Under the pieces are notes generated by a model. It worked only from the letters and a program-made list of their open reading frames with translations. It had not been told where the DNA came from and searched no databases. From Xanthostigma xanthostigma (Eukaryota > Arthropoda > Insecta > Raphidioptera > Raphidiidae): 64,000 bases of DNA. Below, piece by piece: positions 9,613 through 22,709 of this stretch. How positions within the stretch are numbered: position 1 is the stretch's first letter; each line of letters begins with the position of its first letter. The position numbers were made by a program, and so were the translations under genes. Where the stretch lies: positions 6,944,001 to 7,008,000 of the forward strand of contig OY754467.1 of the NCBI GenBank assembly GCA_963575645.1. Direction: 5' to 3'.

Positions 9613-12015
9613 ATATTTTCATGGTTTCTCTGTTTGTGAGTTCTGTCAAGAGATGGCAGACGTTTGACCAGACACGTTATTTTAACCCAATGATAAAAAG
9701 TAGCTTATACTTGGACCAGCGTAATCAAAAAGTGACCAAGAGAGAAAAAGATAAAATCGGTAACAAAAAAATAAAAATTCTTTGGAATTAATTGTCAAGT
9801 AAGTACGTTGTATTATTTGGCGCTTGGCAATTTTTTGGTATATTAAAAGAAGACTTACGAGTCTCATGCCACAAATAAGTCATGTAAAGTTTGTCGCTTG
9901 GCCACTTTTTTGAAAACAAGGTCCACTTCAAGTTTGGGTACCGGTATTTCGAGTACCAACTTCCATCAAAATCTATCTCGTAATCTTTGAATGGTGCTGA
10001 TACCGTTAAAAATTGCGGAAGAAAAGTCTTATAATGCAAATAACCCAAAAAAACAAAAACTCGCAAAAAATCAGGTAAGCCCATGCGTTTTCTCGGAACG
10101 CGAGAGCTACAGAACCTATTTAAAAATTCTTTCACTGTTTAAAGGTCAACTTCTTGATGAGTAACATAAACGAAAGTAACGTGCTGCCACCTCTCGTAAG
10201 AATTGATGAACTAGGTTTACATGACAAGTTTTGAATCTTTTATGATTTGGTTTTCATTGCTCGATTTTAATAAACCGGATGTGTTTATTTTTCAGAAATA
10301 AAACTGACAACTCTTTGGAAAGGAGCAAGGAATCAAATAATTCAACGATGTTTCTTTATGATGTTTTTTTGTTTATTTATTTAATTCATATTCATGTACA
10401 TTCATACTATTATTTTCAGATAAATACTTTGATTCAGTGCTTTGTTTTTATTTTACTTATATTGAATAAAAATAAAATTATAAAACGACACTCGATCAAT
10501 AATTATTATATATAATATTTATATAGTTCTGATAAAATTTAAGCCAAAGTTAAACACTATCCGAGTTTCTTGTTATTTTACCAGCTCTCAGCTTATAACC
10601 TCGGAACTGGGAGTCTTTAATAGAGGAACCATGGAAACGCCATATAAACAATAGCATCGCTACTCACTCGACTATTCTCAACGACAAAAAAATAAAAAAA
10701 CACTATCAGCGTTTTCCATTGTTTGTTAACTTCCAAAGATGGAAATACATTCAGTGCATAAAAGTGCAACATGTGGAAAATGCTATAGGAATTTCGCTTT
10801 AATTCTATTTTCTGCCACCAGATGCCACAGCATCAAATGACAAATTCCTATGTGAAAAATTGTTCCACCTTTTGGATGCTATTTAGATGGCCATGGAAAA
10901 AAGTAAGGTTGTCCAGAATATACAAATGGATCAACACCACGAATTTTCATAAAATGGGACTATCAGATTTCTAAATTTGTGGTCGTTATTATTATTATCA
11001 ACAGTTTAATATTTTATTTGACCTTCGATAAGATTTTAAAAATTATGAAGAAACATTAGGTTCCTTTACAGAAAGTGTGTCTTGAAAAAACGAGAAGAAA
11101 TTTGTTTATAAGATATTAAGGTTTCGTATATTTATTAAGAGGTATCTAAAAATATTTCTGTATACATTTCAGTATTTTTAATTTCTTCTCGTGATTGTAT
11201 TTCTTAAAATTTTGATAGTGAAAACAATGGCTTTATTCGTAATCGAAAAACAAGCAATTCATAATTTCATTCTGTCAAAAAGGAAAAACGTATTTCAGGA
11301 ACTGCATTTACACACCAAATATTTTCCGCAACGCCGAAGTAAAAACGCTCATTTGTTATGCACCTATTACGTAACATCGTTTCTAAAACTTTACCAACGT
11401 CAAAATTATAGGTTAAGTACAAACTGTCTTGAATTGCAGCTCCACAGCTTGCAGAGAAATTGTATTAAAATAAAACAAAACAAGTTTCAGTGCAACGTTG
11501 GTCAGTTGAAGTTTAAAAAAAAAGAAAGTGTTATTTTGTTTCAAAAGTTCAGAAGTTTTGTTTTTTTCGAGTCGACACACGTTTGGTAAAATTTGTGAAA
11601 CGATATAACAAAATACAACAACTACACCAAAATGAGCCGATCTCCTCAAAATAAACACCCTAGTTCTATGTACAATTACACATACTAATCTAGACACTCT
11701 ACTAGTGTCGCTATACATATAAGTATTAACAATCGAATCTCTATCTTTGTTCTGTTACAATCCACATTCGCTCGTACCACGAACCTATATCAATACTATA
11801 GGATTGTACCGATTCTCATAAGAAATGACTCAAAACAGCAGACTTCTGTTAAATTCAGCGCCTACGGGACTGTTGGAGAAGAAAATTCCGACTTAACGAG
11901 GAAGATTTGCGGCGCGCAGGAGCAGGGATTTTAAATTATAGCAAACGGTAAGGCATAGGTGGGACTGGAAGCGTTGATTTGACGAAAGGTTATTTTAAAG
12001 GCATCAGTACGCTGT
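9613..12015. other. no gene identified (cyclase 3' flank)
   Basis: Apart from the orphan ORF at 9862-10110, this stretch is AT-rich unique-looking sequence. A short repeated block at 10585-10640 (TAGAGGAACCATGG-type) also occurs in related form at 38050-38095 and 40000-40075. The open frames at 10279-10515 and 11191-11589 have AT-driven composition and no recognisable motif. Part of it is probably cyclase 3' UTR. Confidence 0.5.
9862..10110 (-). CDS. orphan exon-like ORF, unrecognised
   Basis: On the minus strand an acceptor-like TTCTGTAG (near 10110) is followed by an open frame that includes GLPDFLRVFVFLGYLHYK, FDGSWYSKYRYPNLKW and LYMTYLWHET, and then a donor-like GTAAGT (near 9861). The rich amino-acid composition (Trp, Tyr, Pro, Gly) is unlike that of random AT-rich frames, and both splice sites lie in plausible places. 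I do not recognise the protein and found no partner exon nearby. It could be an exon of an unlisted minus-strand gene, a pseudogene or transposon coding. Confidence 0.25.
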
Positions 12016-12019
12016 AGAA

Positions 12020-12091
12020 CTATCGATAATATCGGTAGTTTGCTATCGATAATAATCGGTAGTGTGCTATCGATAATAATCGATAGTTTGG
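12020..12091. promoter_or_regulatory. tandem CGATA array (DRE/BEAF-like sites)
   Basis: Three consecutive 23-24-base units (starts 12020, 12043 and 12067) of the form CTATCGATAAT-ATCGGTAGT-TTG. Each contains TATCGATA, the Drosophila DREF consensus, and CGATA is also the BEAF-32 motif. Related ATCGATT blocks continue to about 12130. Whether these sites are bound in this species is unknown; they may be a simple tandem duplication. Confidence 0.5.
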
Positions 12092-12885
12092 TTATTGACA
12101 GTCAATAGTATCGATTGTCGATTGTTTCCAATCTCTAGTACCAGCATGCAGTACTGAATATCAGTAGCTAATATCGATGCGGCTTCGTAATACAAACGAT
12201 TTTCAATCGATGTGCTGCAGTGTCCACGAAAAAATATTTGTCATATATTTTGTAAAAGATATTTCAATTACAATAACATCACAGTAGTTGAATGATTTAG
12301 AATACAAAATCCGATTACGAATCTAGTGTTATCAAGGCATTTTTTTGTTTGTTTTTCTTTTTTTCTTCAATTATTTCACTTACTGCCCCTAATTATTATC
12401 TTAAAAATAATTTTTATAAAACGACTAATACAACATATTATATTTTTACAAAATTAGAGTAAGTATTTTGGCGATAAAAACAAAATTAAGGAGGGAAAAA
12501 ACAGTTGAACAAAATTAGTTTAGAACTAATACTTTTTAAAAACGGAAATACCAAATATACGTTCTTATTCAAAAACAAATGCTTACGTTTATTTATTTGG
12601 TCGTTTCATTTTATTCGTAAGGCAGTCTGTAAAAAGTGGTCAGATGCGTTTTATACTGAATCCACAAAAATATTTCATGTTTCTAGAAAATCGGTCGACA
12701 CAACTGATTTTTATGCAGAGACGTTCAGTTCAAAATTTAGATGAGGAATATAGTATTAAATTCAAAAACTGTTTCTACAATCGAAGTTCATACAAACCAT
12801 TTAAGAAAAAACAGTTTTAATTTATTGATGTTGAATTGTATTCAACGCATATCAAATACTAAACTTTATAAATAAAAGCCTCTGC

Positions 12886-13314
12886 ACACGAGGCTAGAAA
12901 CGCTGCTAGGAGTTCTTCTAGCCGGTAGGTTGGGTACGAAGCTGGAAATGATGTCACTATGGGCTGCCTTGCTAGCTCAGAAGATAGGTTTTAAAATTAG
13001 AACAGGAGCTATTTTCCCTGCTGGATTTGTCGCTAGGTGTGAGCAAGAACCAATCAGGAAGCAGTATCTTCACGTGGGCACTTGAACACCCACATGGCGT
13101 CATTCTGCCAGACAACAGACACGTTTTGCTCTGTGTTTATATTCGAACTGTCACTGCGCGCGCACCAGATTATACACAAAACACGCTTGAAAAATAATCT
13201 CGTGTGAAGCGAGCACTTATAACAGCAATCAAGAAAACCAGCGCTAGAAAACTAGTAGGCAAATCTAGCAAGGAATCTAGCAGCGTTTCTAGACTCGTGG
13301 GCAGTGGCCTTAAA
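12886..13314. mobile_element. MITE with CACACGAG-type terminal inverted repeats
   Basis: The left end CTGCACACGAGGCTAGAAAC and the right end, whose complement reads CTGCCCACGAGTCTAGAAAC, form imperfect terminal repeats of about 35 bases. The interior is CpG-richer than its surroundings and shares GAGCAAGAACCAATCAG and ATTCGAACTGTCACTGCGCG with a diverged relative at 43661-44092. The open frame at 13204-13392 is part of the repeat. Confidence 0.7.
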
Positions 13315-13399
13315 TCATTTCAGTACATGCTGCGCCATCTGAACTCTTCCACATTAGAAGCAATTTTTGAACGTACAACTCAATACCATTGATTAAGGC

Positions 13400-15990
13400 A
13401 TTGTAAAGATGATTAACCAGGTAACTACAAATTTTATATAGTACACCCCTTACGTTTCATACCCCTGGCCCACAAACTGAATGTTGTTTTGTAACCGATC
13501 TTCCTATAATACCTTAATCAATGTCAATACTGTTTAACACAACGTGACAACGAATGCTCTAGATGTCAACAAGTTTAGTAATTGACGTTCTGCTAATTCG
13601 GATCAATAAAAACAATTGAATGTGTTTGCTACGGAACGTATTCGAAAAGTCGAACACTTAAAAAACAATTGTGATTCTAGTGTGAAATCGGTATTAAAAT
13701 AATTTTTATTCAACATATAATCGTATTTTTATATAATAATATATATCATAATAATAATATATAAAAACATGCTTGCTTAAAAACATACACATCTAAGCAA
13801 TACTAATACAAAGTGAATTAATATATTTTTTTTTCATTTTAGGGTACACAGTCAAAAAACCTGAGTCTCATGATCAGACTGTGCTGTTGCGTTAATTATA
13901 GGGAGCTACTTTTGCATTGTAAGCCATGAATTCTTTTTTTAATGATGATAAACAGTGCAATCCTCAGCTTTCTGGATGAAAAAAAAAAAAGTTCGGAATT
14001 GTCGTACGAATTGACTTTGTATCTTTTCAGCAAGTCGAAATAATTTTATCAACCCGAAATCAGTATTAAAGTATATTCAAATAATTAAATCACTATCCGT
14101 AAATATTTGTTTTGACTATAAAGAAACGTTTAATAGAACGTTTATCTGAAGCACGTTATTAATAAAATCTTAACTTCCTTTGAAGGAAGAAAAACCGCTA
14201 AATTTTCAATATTTTCACACAAAAAAACACCTGTTAAACCGTCCTTTCGATCAGATTATGTCAATTTTAAAAAGGCTACACGCTTTTATGCAACCGAACA
14301 ATTGTACCAAATTTCGTTTAAATCGTTATCGTGCTAACACATCTACAGGGTCTGCCATACCAATACATTAAAAAATAAATGTACTTTAAGCGAAAATAGG
14401 AAATGCTGTGAAAATTCCCGACCATTATCACACTGAAAGACCTTACAACAATTTTTCGTCATTAAATGAAAAAATGCAGCTGTACAATGCACTAGTATCC
14501 AATGGTATTAAAATGCATTTTTATTTCTAAATATATAACGTCTACCATATTTTTCACTTTATTAGAATAGGTACTTATTTAATAGTCATTTTCGAGCGGT
14601 TTATCAAATGTCATTCAGATTATCAAACATAACCTCACAAGTCTGATTAAGTTTAGACGCCATTGAAGCGATTAGACAAGGACAAAAAAAATGAAGCGCT
14701 TTATTACACACGCTTGATGTAGGAACAATTGAACACTACAAAATATTATCGCAAATCGAATCACAGTAGGTACAAAATTGAGTTCACGCACAAATGCATT
14801 TCAATACCATTTAAAAAATAAAAATAATGTTTGTTAAGTATAATAAAATACGTAGCAAGAATAAAGATACAATAATTATCTTATCAATTAATATTAAGAC
14901 GATACTGGTAGTTTAATTTATATCTAAAATGTACAAACTTAGTTACAAGAGATGTCAGCACTATGTCCTTGACAAGTGTATGGGCAGGTATGACTAAGAT
15001 GAAGGTAGCACGATAATGGAGCACCAATATGACCAATATAGAAAAGTACAATATCAAGGTCAGACGAGGACCTGAAGAAATAAAAAAAAAAAAAACAATC
15101 ACTGACGAGTCGAGGCTACGAAAATCGGGTTGGCGATTTGAATACATTTTTTTTGGAGTTATCCTGACACAAAGCAAGTTTAATATTTAAAGAATAGTGA
15201 AGAGTATGTACCTTTGAATTAAAAATCTCTCAAATTCTTTAAGTAAATAATTAAAATAAACTGGGTACCTGTAAATTACTTTTTATTACTCATGCGGGAA
15301 AAATGGTATCTTTACGCATGCTGTTACGGTTGAAAAGTAGCTATTTTCATTTGCGTGCGGAAACTTTATTTGTCGCACTAAAATTATTGTTTGCCGCACG
15401 CAAATTCAGAGAAAAAAACAAAATAATAACGGTGTTAATGTCAACGAAACAAACTGTCATTTGAAGCAGATTTGAGGTTAAAATTTTCGATTATGGACTT
15501 TTAATCTTGACAATTTTAACACTTTTAACTGAATTTTCAACTTTTTAATGATTTATTTTTTATTACTTCTAATTTATTTTTTTAATTCGTAATAAAATTT
15601 TAATTCTAATTTACTTTCATTCGTAATAAAAAATAGTATGTGCAACTCGTGCGGCATTGTCGCACTAGTTGCACAATATACTATTATGATTAAGTAGCTA
15701 AGTAAAACAGAAAGGGGCATTTCGATTGTTTTCTCCTCAACGCATTCGTAGCTGCATTACTGGCCAGCCAATCGGTTTCTTATTTGTGATAGCACTCCTG
15801 AGAGTGTTGTTTTTTCATTACACCGTTGAACAAAATTATTCTCATTGCTATAATAGCATCTGGATATGATTTTCTAGCTGCCGAATAACCTCAAAAAAAA
15901 TTTTATTCTTGTAGCCTCCCCGCGTCAGTACGGATAGAAAATTAAAGGGTTTGCCACTTACTTTGGGGCACAACATGCTGAAGATTAAAT
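13400..15990. other. no gene identified (RhoGDI 3' flank)
   Basis: AT-rich DNA downstream of the RhoGDI stop. An inverted repeat lies at about 15345-15415 (TTTGCGTGCGG and CCGCACGCAAA). A second palindrome at 15638-15686 has arms TAGTATGTGCAACT and AGTTGCACAATATACTA. Bases 15484-15600 recur as a direct repeat at 17692-17805. Part of this stretch is probably RhoGDI 3' UTR. No coding was seen. Confidence 0.5.
15484..15600 (+). repeat. direct repeat, copy 1 (copy 2 at 17692-17805)
   Basis: Both copies contain TTTTCGATTATGGACTTTTA or a one-base variant, then TTGACAATTTTAACA and TGAATTTTCAACTTTTTAAT. One copy lies 3' of RhoGDI and the other in its last intron, so this is a local duplication or a small dispersed repeat. 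Confidence 0.8.
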
Positions 15991-15994
15991 AAAT

Positions 15995-18900
15995 CTAATC
16001 TTTCCAATCCTTTTTTATTTCGAATGTCCACTCCCATTTGAGATGTTCGTTCTTATCGTCGTCGGTAAAGAGCGAATGAACCGTGTATCCTCCTCGGGTC
16101 ATCAGACCGCTCGGAGCGTCCTCCGGCGGCGTGGTGTACGACTGCAGTTCTGTTTTTGGAGGATAAGAACCGACCATGTGCGTCATTTTGTCAACTGAAA
16201 CATCCGACCCGTATTTTTCAAAACAAAAGTCTGCGCCGTTTTCAATATTTCCGTAAAACTGCAGTATATACAGTCAAGCATTCATATATCCCCCTCCACT
16301 CATATACCCCCCTCACCCATATTTTAAACACGTCATTGCTCACCTCTTGTGGCGTGTTTTGACTGACATCAAAACCAAATTAGTGCGTTTAAGCAACACG
16401 GCCTTGTAGGCGGTATTAGATTAAGCGGTTTAAAATATTGACAGTTCTCGAATTCACGATTTTCGTAATTGATAATTTGCCATTTTTTGAAGCAACACAT
16501 AAAACAATGCATTTGTATTGCTTCTCTACGTTACCATTAAATATTTAGGCAAAAACGTTAAACAGCCCGAACTAGTATAAGAAGTGTCACTACACAAAAA
16601 GTTTTTGTAAAACTGGGAACTTAAAAGCGGGGATTTTTAATACATTTTGTTTTAATATTTGAACCGATATATTAAAACAAAATCGACCTTTAACGATCGC
16701 ATGTAACGAGCATTCAAGAATATTCATATTTCGACTAAATTGAAAAACACAGCTCCACTACAATAACTCTAAACTCACCTGGATCTGATAATCCTTCAAT
16801 TGTTTAGATAAACAAAACAAATACAGTGAAAACAATTGAATTATAGATATACCTATTGGGTATATTTTTCAGATACAACATGCAAAATGGCTGAACAATT
16901 TCGAGTTTTCAAAATAAATATTATACATTTATCCAGTTTCAGAGCATACTTTAACACAGAACTATTAATTACCTGTGACATTATTTCAGAGATACTGAAA
17001 AAGCAACTTATTTTATAAATTGGGCGTTTTTTGTGTCGCTAAGGGAAAAAATCCCATGCAAATAAGTGAATTAACAATAAAATAGCTATCGGGTGGCGAT
17101 TATATTTTTTCAGTTATGGTTCTTATGTGGCTAATTGACATTTGATACAGTGAACAAAGTTGAAACGGTAATATGTGATCCATTTCTGTCTACGGACAAA
17201 TGCGAATCGCGGTAACATTGATAGCGCAAGCGCACTATGCATCTCTTTGTAGAGAGAAATGGACATTGGTTGTCTACATAATATGGAAACAGTATTTTAT
17301 TGACAAGTGCTTGCAACAAAGGTTTCTCAAACATTCAAATAATTATTATTTAAGGAGGTTGAGCCGTTTTACGAAGATAATGAAAAAAAATCTGAAATAA
17401 ATTTTTTTTAATAGATCTTTTTATGACAAAATTTTCTGTAAAAAAACCAAAATCATTAGGAGATTTATAAAGTTAAAAATTAAAAAAAAACTTTTACATG
17501 TAATCTTATGGAAAATATGTCAACCTAGCATGCAAACAGTACATTTTAATTTTTTGCAAATAACCAAATAATGTCAGCAGTTCCGAAAACTAACTATGTA
17601 AAGCATCGATGTCTTACGCATATTTTAATATATTTTCCAATTTAATTAGGAGACTTTTAATCAATAAAAAAATATTATTAAACCTTAGCACTTTTCGATT
17701 ATAGACTTTTATTCTTGACAATTTTAACAATTTTAACTGAATTTTCAACTTTTTAATGATTTAATTTTATTTTTTATTACTTCTAATTTCTTTTTTTAAT
17801 TATTTACTGCAAAAAATATGTAAAATACAGATATTTACATAAATTTATTTTTTTAACCTAACTTTGTACAAAAAATTCAAAAATTAGTCCATTAAGTAAA
17901 ATACTGAAATAATTAATTAATATTAAAAAAAAAAATTATTTATGCCTTTATAACAATAATTTATTAGTATCATCCACTTATAACCTTTTGTAAAAATTTA
18001 TTATGGAAAAGTTTCCATTTAGAATTCGACTTACTTTTGATTGGGACTGTAACGCATCAACCTCCTTAAAATAGGTTATCCCGATAGAAATATGCATATG
18101 AGAGTTCTTAACAAATCTTTTAAAAAAGATACAGGAATTTGCTCATGCCATTTGGAATAAAGGGATATCTTTTTATATAATTTAAAAATTTATATATGTT
18201 CAAATCACGTGATTTTAGGAAGTTAAATAGCTACTATGGTACAGTGAAATGTTACTCGTTAATTTTCAACAGATCGTAAAAGACAGAATCCACTTACCGG
18301 GTACCCCAAGTTTGTAGGTTTTTTGAACGTATTTGAGTCCGTGCACGATCTCTCGCTGTACAATGAAATCAATTCGGATCTTATACGAAACGCCCTCCTT
18401 GATGACGAACGTCTGCTTTTTCAGTTGCGATATGTCACCCGACAAATCGAGCACTACGTCATCCCTGCCGGGTACGCATAACGCCAGTCTCTTTACTATC
18501 ACTTTGCGAGGATCGGTTGCATCTGTAAATATCGAAACAAATGGAAATACATCAAACAAACGAATGACAAACAAGTTTTGAAGACAAACGTTGTACAGAG
18601 TAAACATGAAAGAACTTGTCATTGACAATACTTTTTCTATTGCGCCAAAATTACTGATCCTAGTGGAACGGATATATTGCTTCATCAATATTGATGTTAA
18701 TAAGTTAGATAATAGTTATTGGCGTAACTAGTAGTCTAAGTCATTCATGGCGCGCTGACAGGTCATGACAGCCTACAAGTTGCGCCCATAATTTTATTCA
18801 ACAATTGCGCGTTATTCATGTTTTAATTATAATGAGATGTTGTAAATATCTATTTATTTCTTTATAAAAAAAAACTGTCAATACTAACAGCACCAAACAG

Positions 18901-19916
18901 CACGATTCAATGTTTTGGTTTGAGGTTAGCCGGTTATGAATAAACTCCATGTCGAAAACATTCGGCCTCTCAATTTTAGTCTCAATGGGTAACAACGGAG
19001 TTGTTGTTACCTACTATTTCGTTACGACTCAGAAAATAGTTACGTTTATTTTCATTACTCCACAATGGCCGAGCTAGTAGGAATCTTCATTGAGTTATGA
19101 CAAGTAATTGCCACCAGTCGGTAAATGGCTATTTAGGGTTCGGTTTTTAGGCATGATAAAACATGAATAACGCGCATGAGTTGAATAAACCTACTATATT
19201 AATTATAACTCAGTATATAGCTTATTTCTGCTTACAATGCGTAAATATTTAATCAACAATTGTTTCTACAACACAGAAGTTTTTAAATTTTTAAAGCTAA
19301 TGTACTTATGTGTTTACATGACATGTTCTGCTGTTTGCAATAGGAACAACAAATATATTATTATTATTATTTAAAAGTACTACCGTTTTTATTCATCAGA
19401 GAGCACTAGAAATTTAAATATAATTCGAAGGCTACAATTTTTTTAATCGTCAGATACCAATTGCTAATAAAGTACACGTCGTTGCTTACTTCCACAGATT
19501 TTTGAATTTTCTTTTCTCATTTCACATTTTTGCATATCCACTTTCATGGATCCGCAGCATGGTTTATCCATTACGGAATAAATTATTAAATAAATAAGAC
19601 ATTGATTTAACCGTAAAAGAAAGTTTATAAACAGTCCTGGCATTTAAATTACAGTTATCTCACTTGTTAGTGGCGCCATCAGGTGCCGGATAAAAGTCTG
19701 GTAGCAATGTCTTTTGAAGAACTTACCGACTACAACAGTGCCCTGCTGCGCTTGACCAAGCAAGGCCTCTTTATATTTACGTAAGCTCTCGTCTTCTTGA
19801 TCGGCAGCTAGAATTTCTTCAATGCTTTTTTCGGGTGGAGGCTTGTACGAAGAATCAACTTCGTGTTCCTCTTCGATAACATTTCCCTCAAGACGTTCCT
19901 CTGGTTCACCCGACAT
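15995..19916 (-). CDS. RhoGDI: Rho GDP-dissociation inhibitor, complete
   Basis: Three exons, 19916-19727, 18522-18298 and 16194-15995, sum to 615 bases, i.e. 204 residues plus a stop, the usual RhoGDI length. RhoGDI holds prenylated Rho, Rac and Cdc42 GTPases in the cytosol by masking the geranylgeranyl tail and blocking nucleotide exchange. The acidic, flexible N-terminal part (about residues 1-65, including KSIEEILAADQEDESLRKYK) provides the switch-binding helices. The rest is the immunoglobulin-like lipid-binding domain, with DPRKVIVKRLALCV, FIVQREIVHGLKYVQKTYK, MVGSYPPKTE and the invariant end EWTFEIKKDWKD. All junctions are GT/AG and keep the frame (exon 2 to exon 3 reads GVP-VDK). The start is the ATG giving MSGEPEERLEG. 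No in-frame damage was seen. Confidence 0.96.
17692..17805 (+). repeat. direct repeat, copy 2 (within RhoGDI intron 2)
   Basis: Counterpart of 15484-15600, with a few substitutions and small length differences. It is non-coding. Confidence 0.8.
18790..19200. repeat. inverted repeat in RhoGDI intron 1
   Basis: TTTTATTCAACAATTGCGCG near 18790 is mirrored near 19170-19198 (AATAACGCGCATGAGTTGAA). The centre contains the short palindrome GTAACAACGGAGTTGTTGTTAC near 18987. It resembles a decayed MITE. Confidence 0.55.
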
Positions 19917-20049
19917 TTTTGTTTGCTTTCAAATTAACTGTAACAATGAACAAAGTTCAAACACGTCAAAAACTTTCCACCCAAACAAAACAGTATTGAA
20001 GTTGCCATCTTGCAAAAACTGTACTTCCGATTGTTCGGACATCACATAA

Positions 20050-22350
20050 AAACGAGCCAATCATTTGCACGAAGCTTGCAGCACATTTCAAAGTCTAATC
20101 AAATTGAACTTCTTGAAGTTACCCCATACAAAGAATGGATATTTCGGATATACAATTGCTCAAATTCAAATGAAGTGATATTTCTACATTATCTTACGTT
20201 TTTTGAGCCGTCTTAGTAGATGTTCAATTATTTTATTTGTATAATAACTGAAGCCTACGAAATGAATTATAGAAACAAACATTAGATTATCGCGCCAATG
20301 AAATAGACGTTAGCTTCCTGAACCTCCCTACAACGTTATCACCAACTGATTACCGTTTTGTACACGTGTTTCTTTCTCAGTAAGTTTAAGAACTGATTCG
20401 AACTCATTTTCATAATCACTATCTGCATCACTGTCAAATTTTGTACAAAATTTGCATTTGTTTTAAGGAGAATACTAACCCATAAATTACTGTCTTTTAT
20501 TTACTCAACACCCCAACTTAGGTTATATACAAACCAGTATTGTTTATATTACTTCAATAATAAATTATCTACATGTAAATCGGAAAGATACTTCTAAATA
20601 TTGATCTCGACAATAAACGAAGGTAATTATCGACTCATATTGATCAGTTTTACACTGACATCGATTGTTCGTTGTTTTATATCCCCATTTGTTTCTATTT
20701 CAACAAAAGAACAACGATATAGAAAAATGGGTTAGAACTTAGAGTATCTTTTACATAAATGAAACATAGATTATAGTTTGCGATAGACTTGTAAATAATC
20801 CAAATATGAAACATACTTTATACGGGTTACGCAAGGTGTCTGCACATTTCTAAGCAATAAATTTAGCACAACTATATACTGTAAATGCTTTTTTAAATAC
20901 CGACACATGTATTTCAAAGATAGTAAGTTAGATATTTGATTTTAACACATGATTTACATTTTCCTTAAAAAAATACCGGTCAATCACGGCTTCTGACAAA
21001 CGTCATATAAAAAATGTCAATTATTTTTTAAACAGGGGTTAACTAATATTAGTAAAAATTAAAACGAGTATTACGTTTTCTAGTACGGCAGAAATAAATG
21101 TGTTAAAATTATTAAATACTTACAAAAAATTAAGTTAAAAATAAAGAAAACGACGTAAATGCTATAACACCACTATAATAAATATCGTTCTCTGGAAATA
21201 AATTGACATTCTATTGCGCATGCTTGTATTGATTGGGCGGATTACTTCCGTTCATCGCCAAATTTAAAAAATAAATATTGGGTATTTTTGTGACATCACA
21301 GAGCTCGTTTATCGCGAATGTTTCTATGCTGCGGTGATAACATATTAAAAAAAATATCAACGGAACCTTTATATTAGTTTTTTAATATTTATAGTTTTAA
21401 TGTATTGAATTCTGATTAATTATTGTACCACAAGGTGACAAGTTGTTTAGAAACAATGTTCATAACATCAATTCGATGTTAAGAACTTTTGATGCGCATT
21501 TATTTTGTTTAAAACAAACTTTTTGAAGAAAAGCAGTTAATTTTTATCACAAGTACTGTCGATTTGCAGCAGTAAATCGTTATAAAAACTTACTACTTTA
21601 AAAGTTTATATTGACAACTGTCTAACGAATACTTAGCAGTTAATAAGAAACAACTCAGGAAAACATGAAAATCGGAGAACAATGGAAAACGATATTACAA
21701 AGGGAGAAAAGAAAGATCATTTACAAATGAGTATTTTTTTTATTTTACAAGTTAAATAAGCAACAAGACTTATGCACAATTTTTCAAAGTATTAAAAAGT
21801 TCCTTTTCATACTTTTTTCAGTAATAGAAATTTGTCAGTCAATAAGCTCAGCTTTTGTTAATACTATGAGGTGTGTAAATATAAATTCAGTTTATTTAGA
21901 AACACGTTGTCTCTCTAAACATCGTTTAACACCATGTTTTAATAGTAGTGTTTTGTATAATAAATTTCATACAGTGGTAACAACTTAAAAATTGTATTTT
22001 AGTCAGAAATGAGATGCTTTATAGTCAAGATAGTTTCATTTGAAACAAAATCTCGTGATGTATTTGAGCCGCGCTACGAGATCGTGTCTGGAGTGATGGA
22101 TAAATCAAAATCTTAATGAACAAAACAACAAACCCACTCCGAACTCAAGCTACACTGACACGACCGCATTATGTAACGCAGTTACGTTACGAGGTTCTGT
22201 TACAAATATTATGTGGCTTTATATTATCAAGAAATCCGTGTATTTTTGTAGTGTCGTTTTGGTTGCATTTATGGTGCATAAGTTAGCGCATGCGTAATTG
22301 AAGGTTGTTGCGCCTACTTTTGCCTTATAACGCACACTTTTTGTAGCAAC
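20050..22350. other. no gene identified (RhoGDI upstream flank)
   Basis: AT-rich DNA upstream of the RhoGDI start. The RhoGDI 5' UTR and promoter presumably lie just above 19916, but no TATA or initiator could be fixed by eye. No coding or obvious repeat was seen. Confidence 0.5.
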
Positions 22351-22355
22351 TGTTT

Positions 22356-22709
22356 AAGTTTAGTAGAGCAGAGGTTGCCTCGTAATCAAGGCCCGCGCCA
22401 GGGGCGCAAACCCGAGAGGCCGGAATCAGCAATGCGATTAAGATTATTTTATTTGAAGACAACGCGAAATCAGAATCTTGCCCTGGGCGCCGATGAATCC
22501 AGCTACGCACTGGAGGTTGCCTCGTTCCGTCGAATAGTAGTGGAGGGATGACGTCATCCGATGGACCCGTCAAATGATTGCGAGGCAATGGCTTCAATGG
22601 CAGTATCAATATTCTGTCTCGATTTCTTTGATATTTGTATGGCCGTTAATCATTTGGCAGATTCGCATGATGACGTCATCTGCAACGAGGCAATCTCTGC
22701 TCTACTAAC
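22356..22709. mobile_element. MITE with TTAGTAGAGCAGAG terminal repeats
   Basis: The ends TTAGTAGAGCAGAGGTTGCC (left) and CTCTGCTCTACTAA (right, mirrored) form terminal inverted repeats that continue through the CCTCGT and GATGACGTCATC blocks. The interior is about 350 bases and GC-richer than its surroundings. The minus-strand open frame at 22325-22609 is incidental. Confidence 0.75.

Noticed and set aside
11191..11589. 132-residue plus-strand frame
   Set aside because: AT-driven composition, no motif, and an overlapping minus-strand frame of similar length; no splice or homology support.
18523..18688. N-terminal extension of RhoGDI exon 2
   Set aside because: The open frame continues past the exon, but a TTTACAG acceptor at 18523 and phase match with exon 1 show it is intron.
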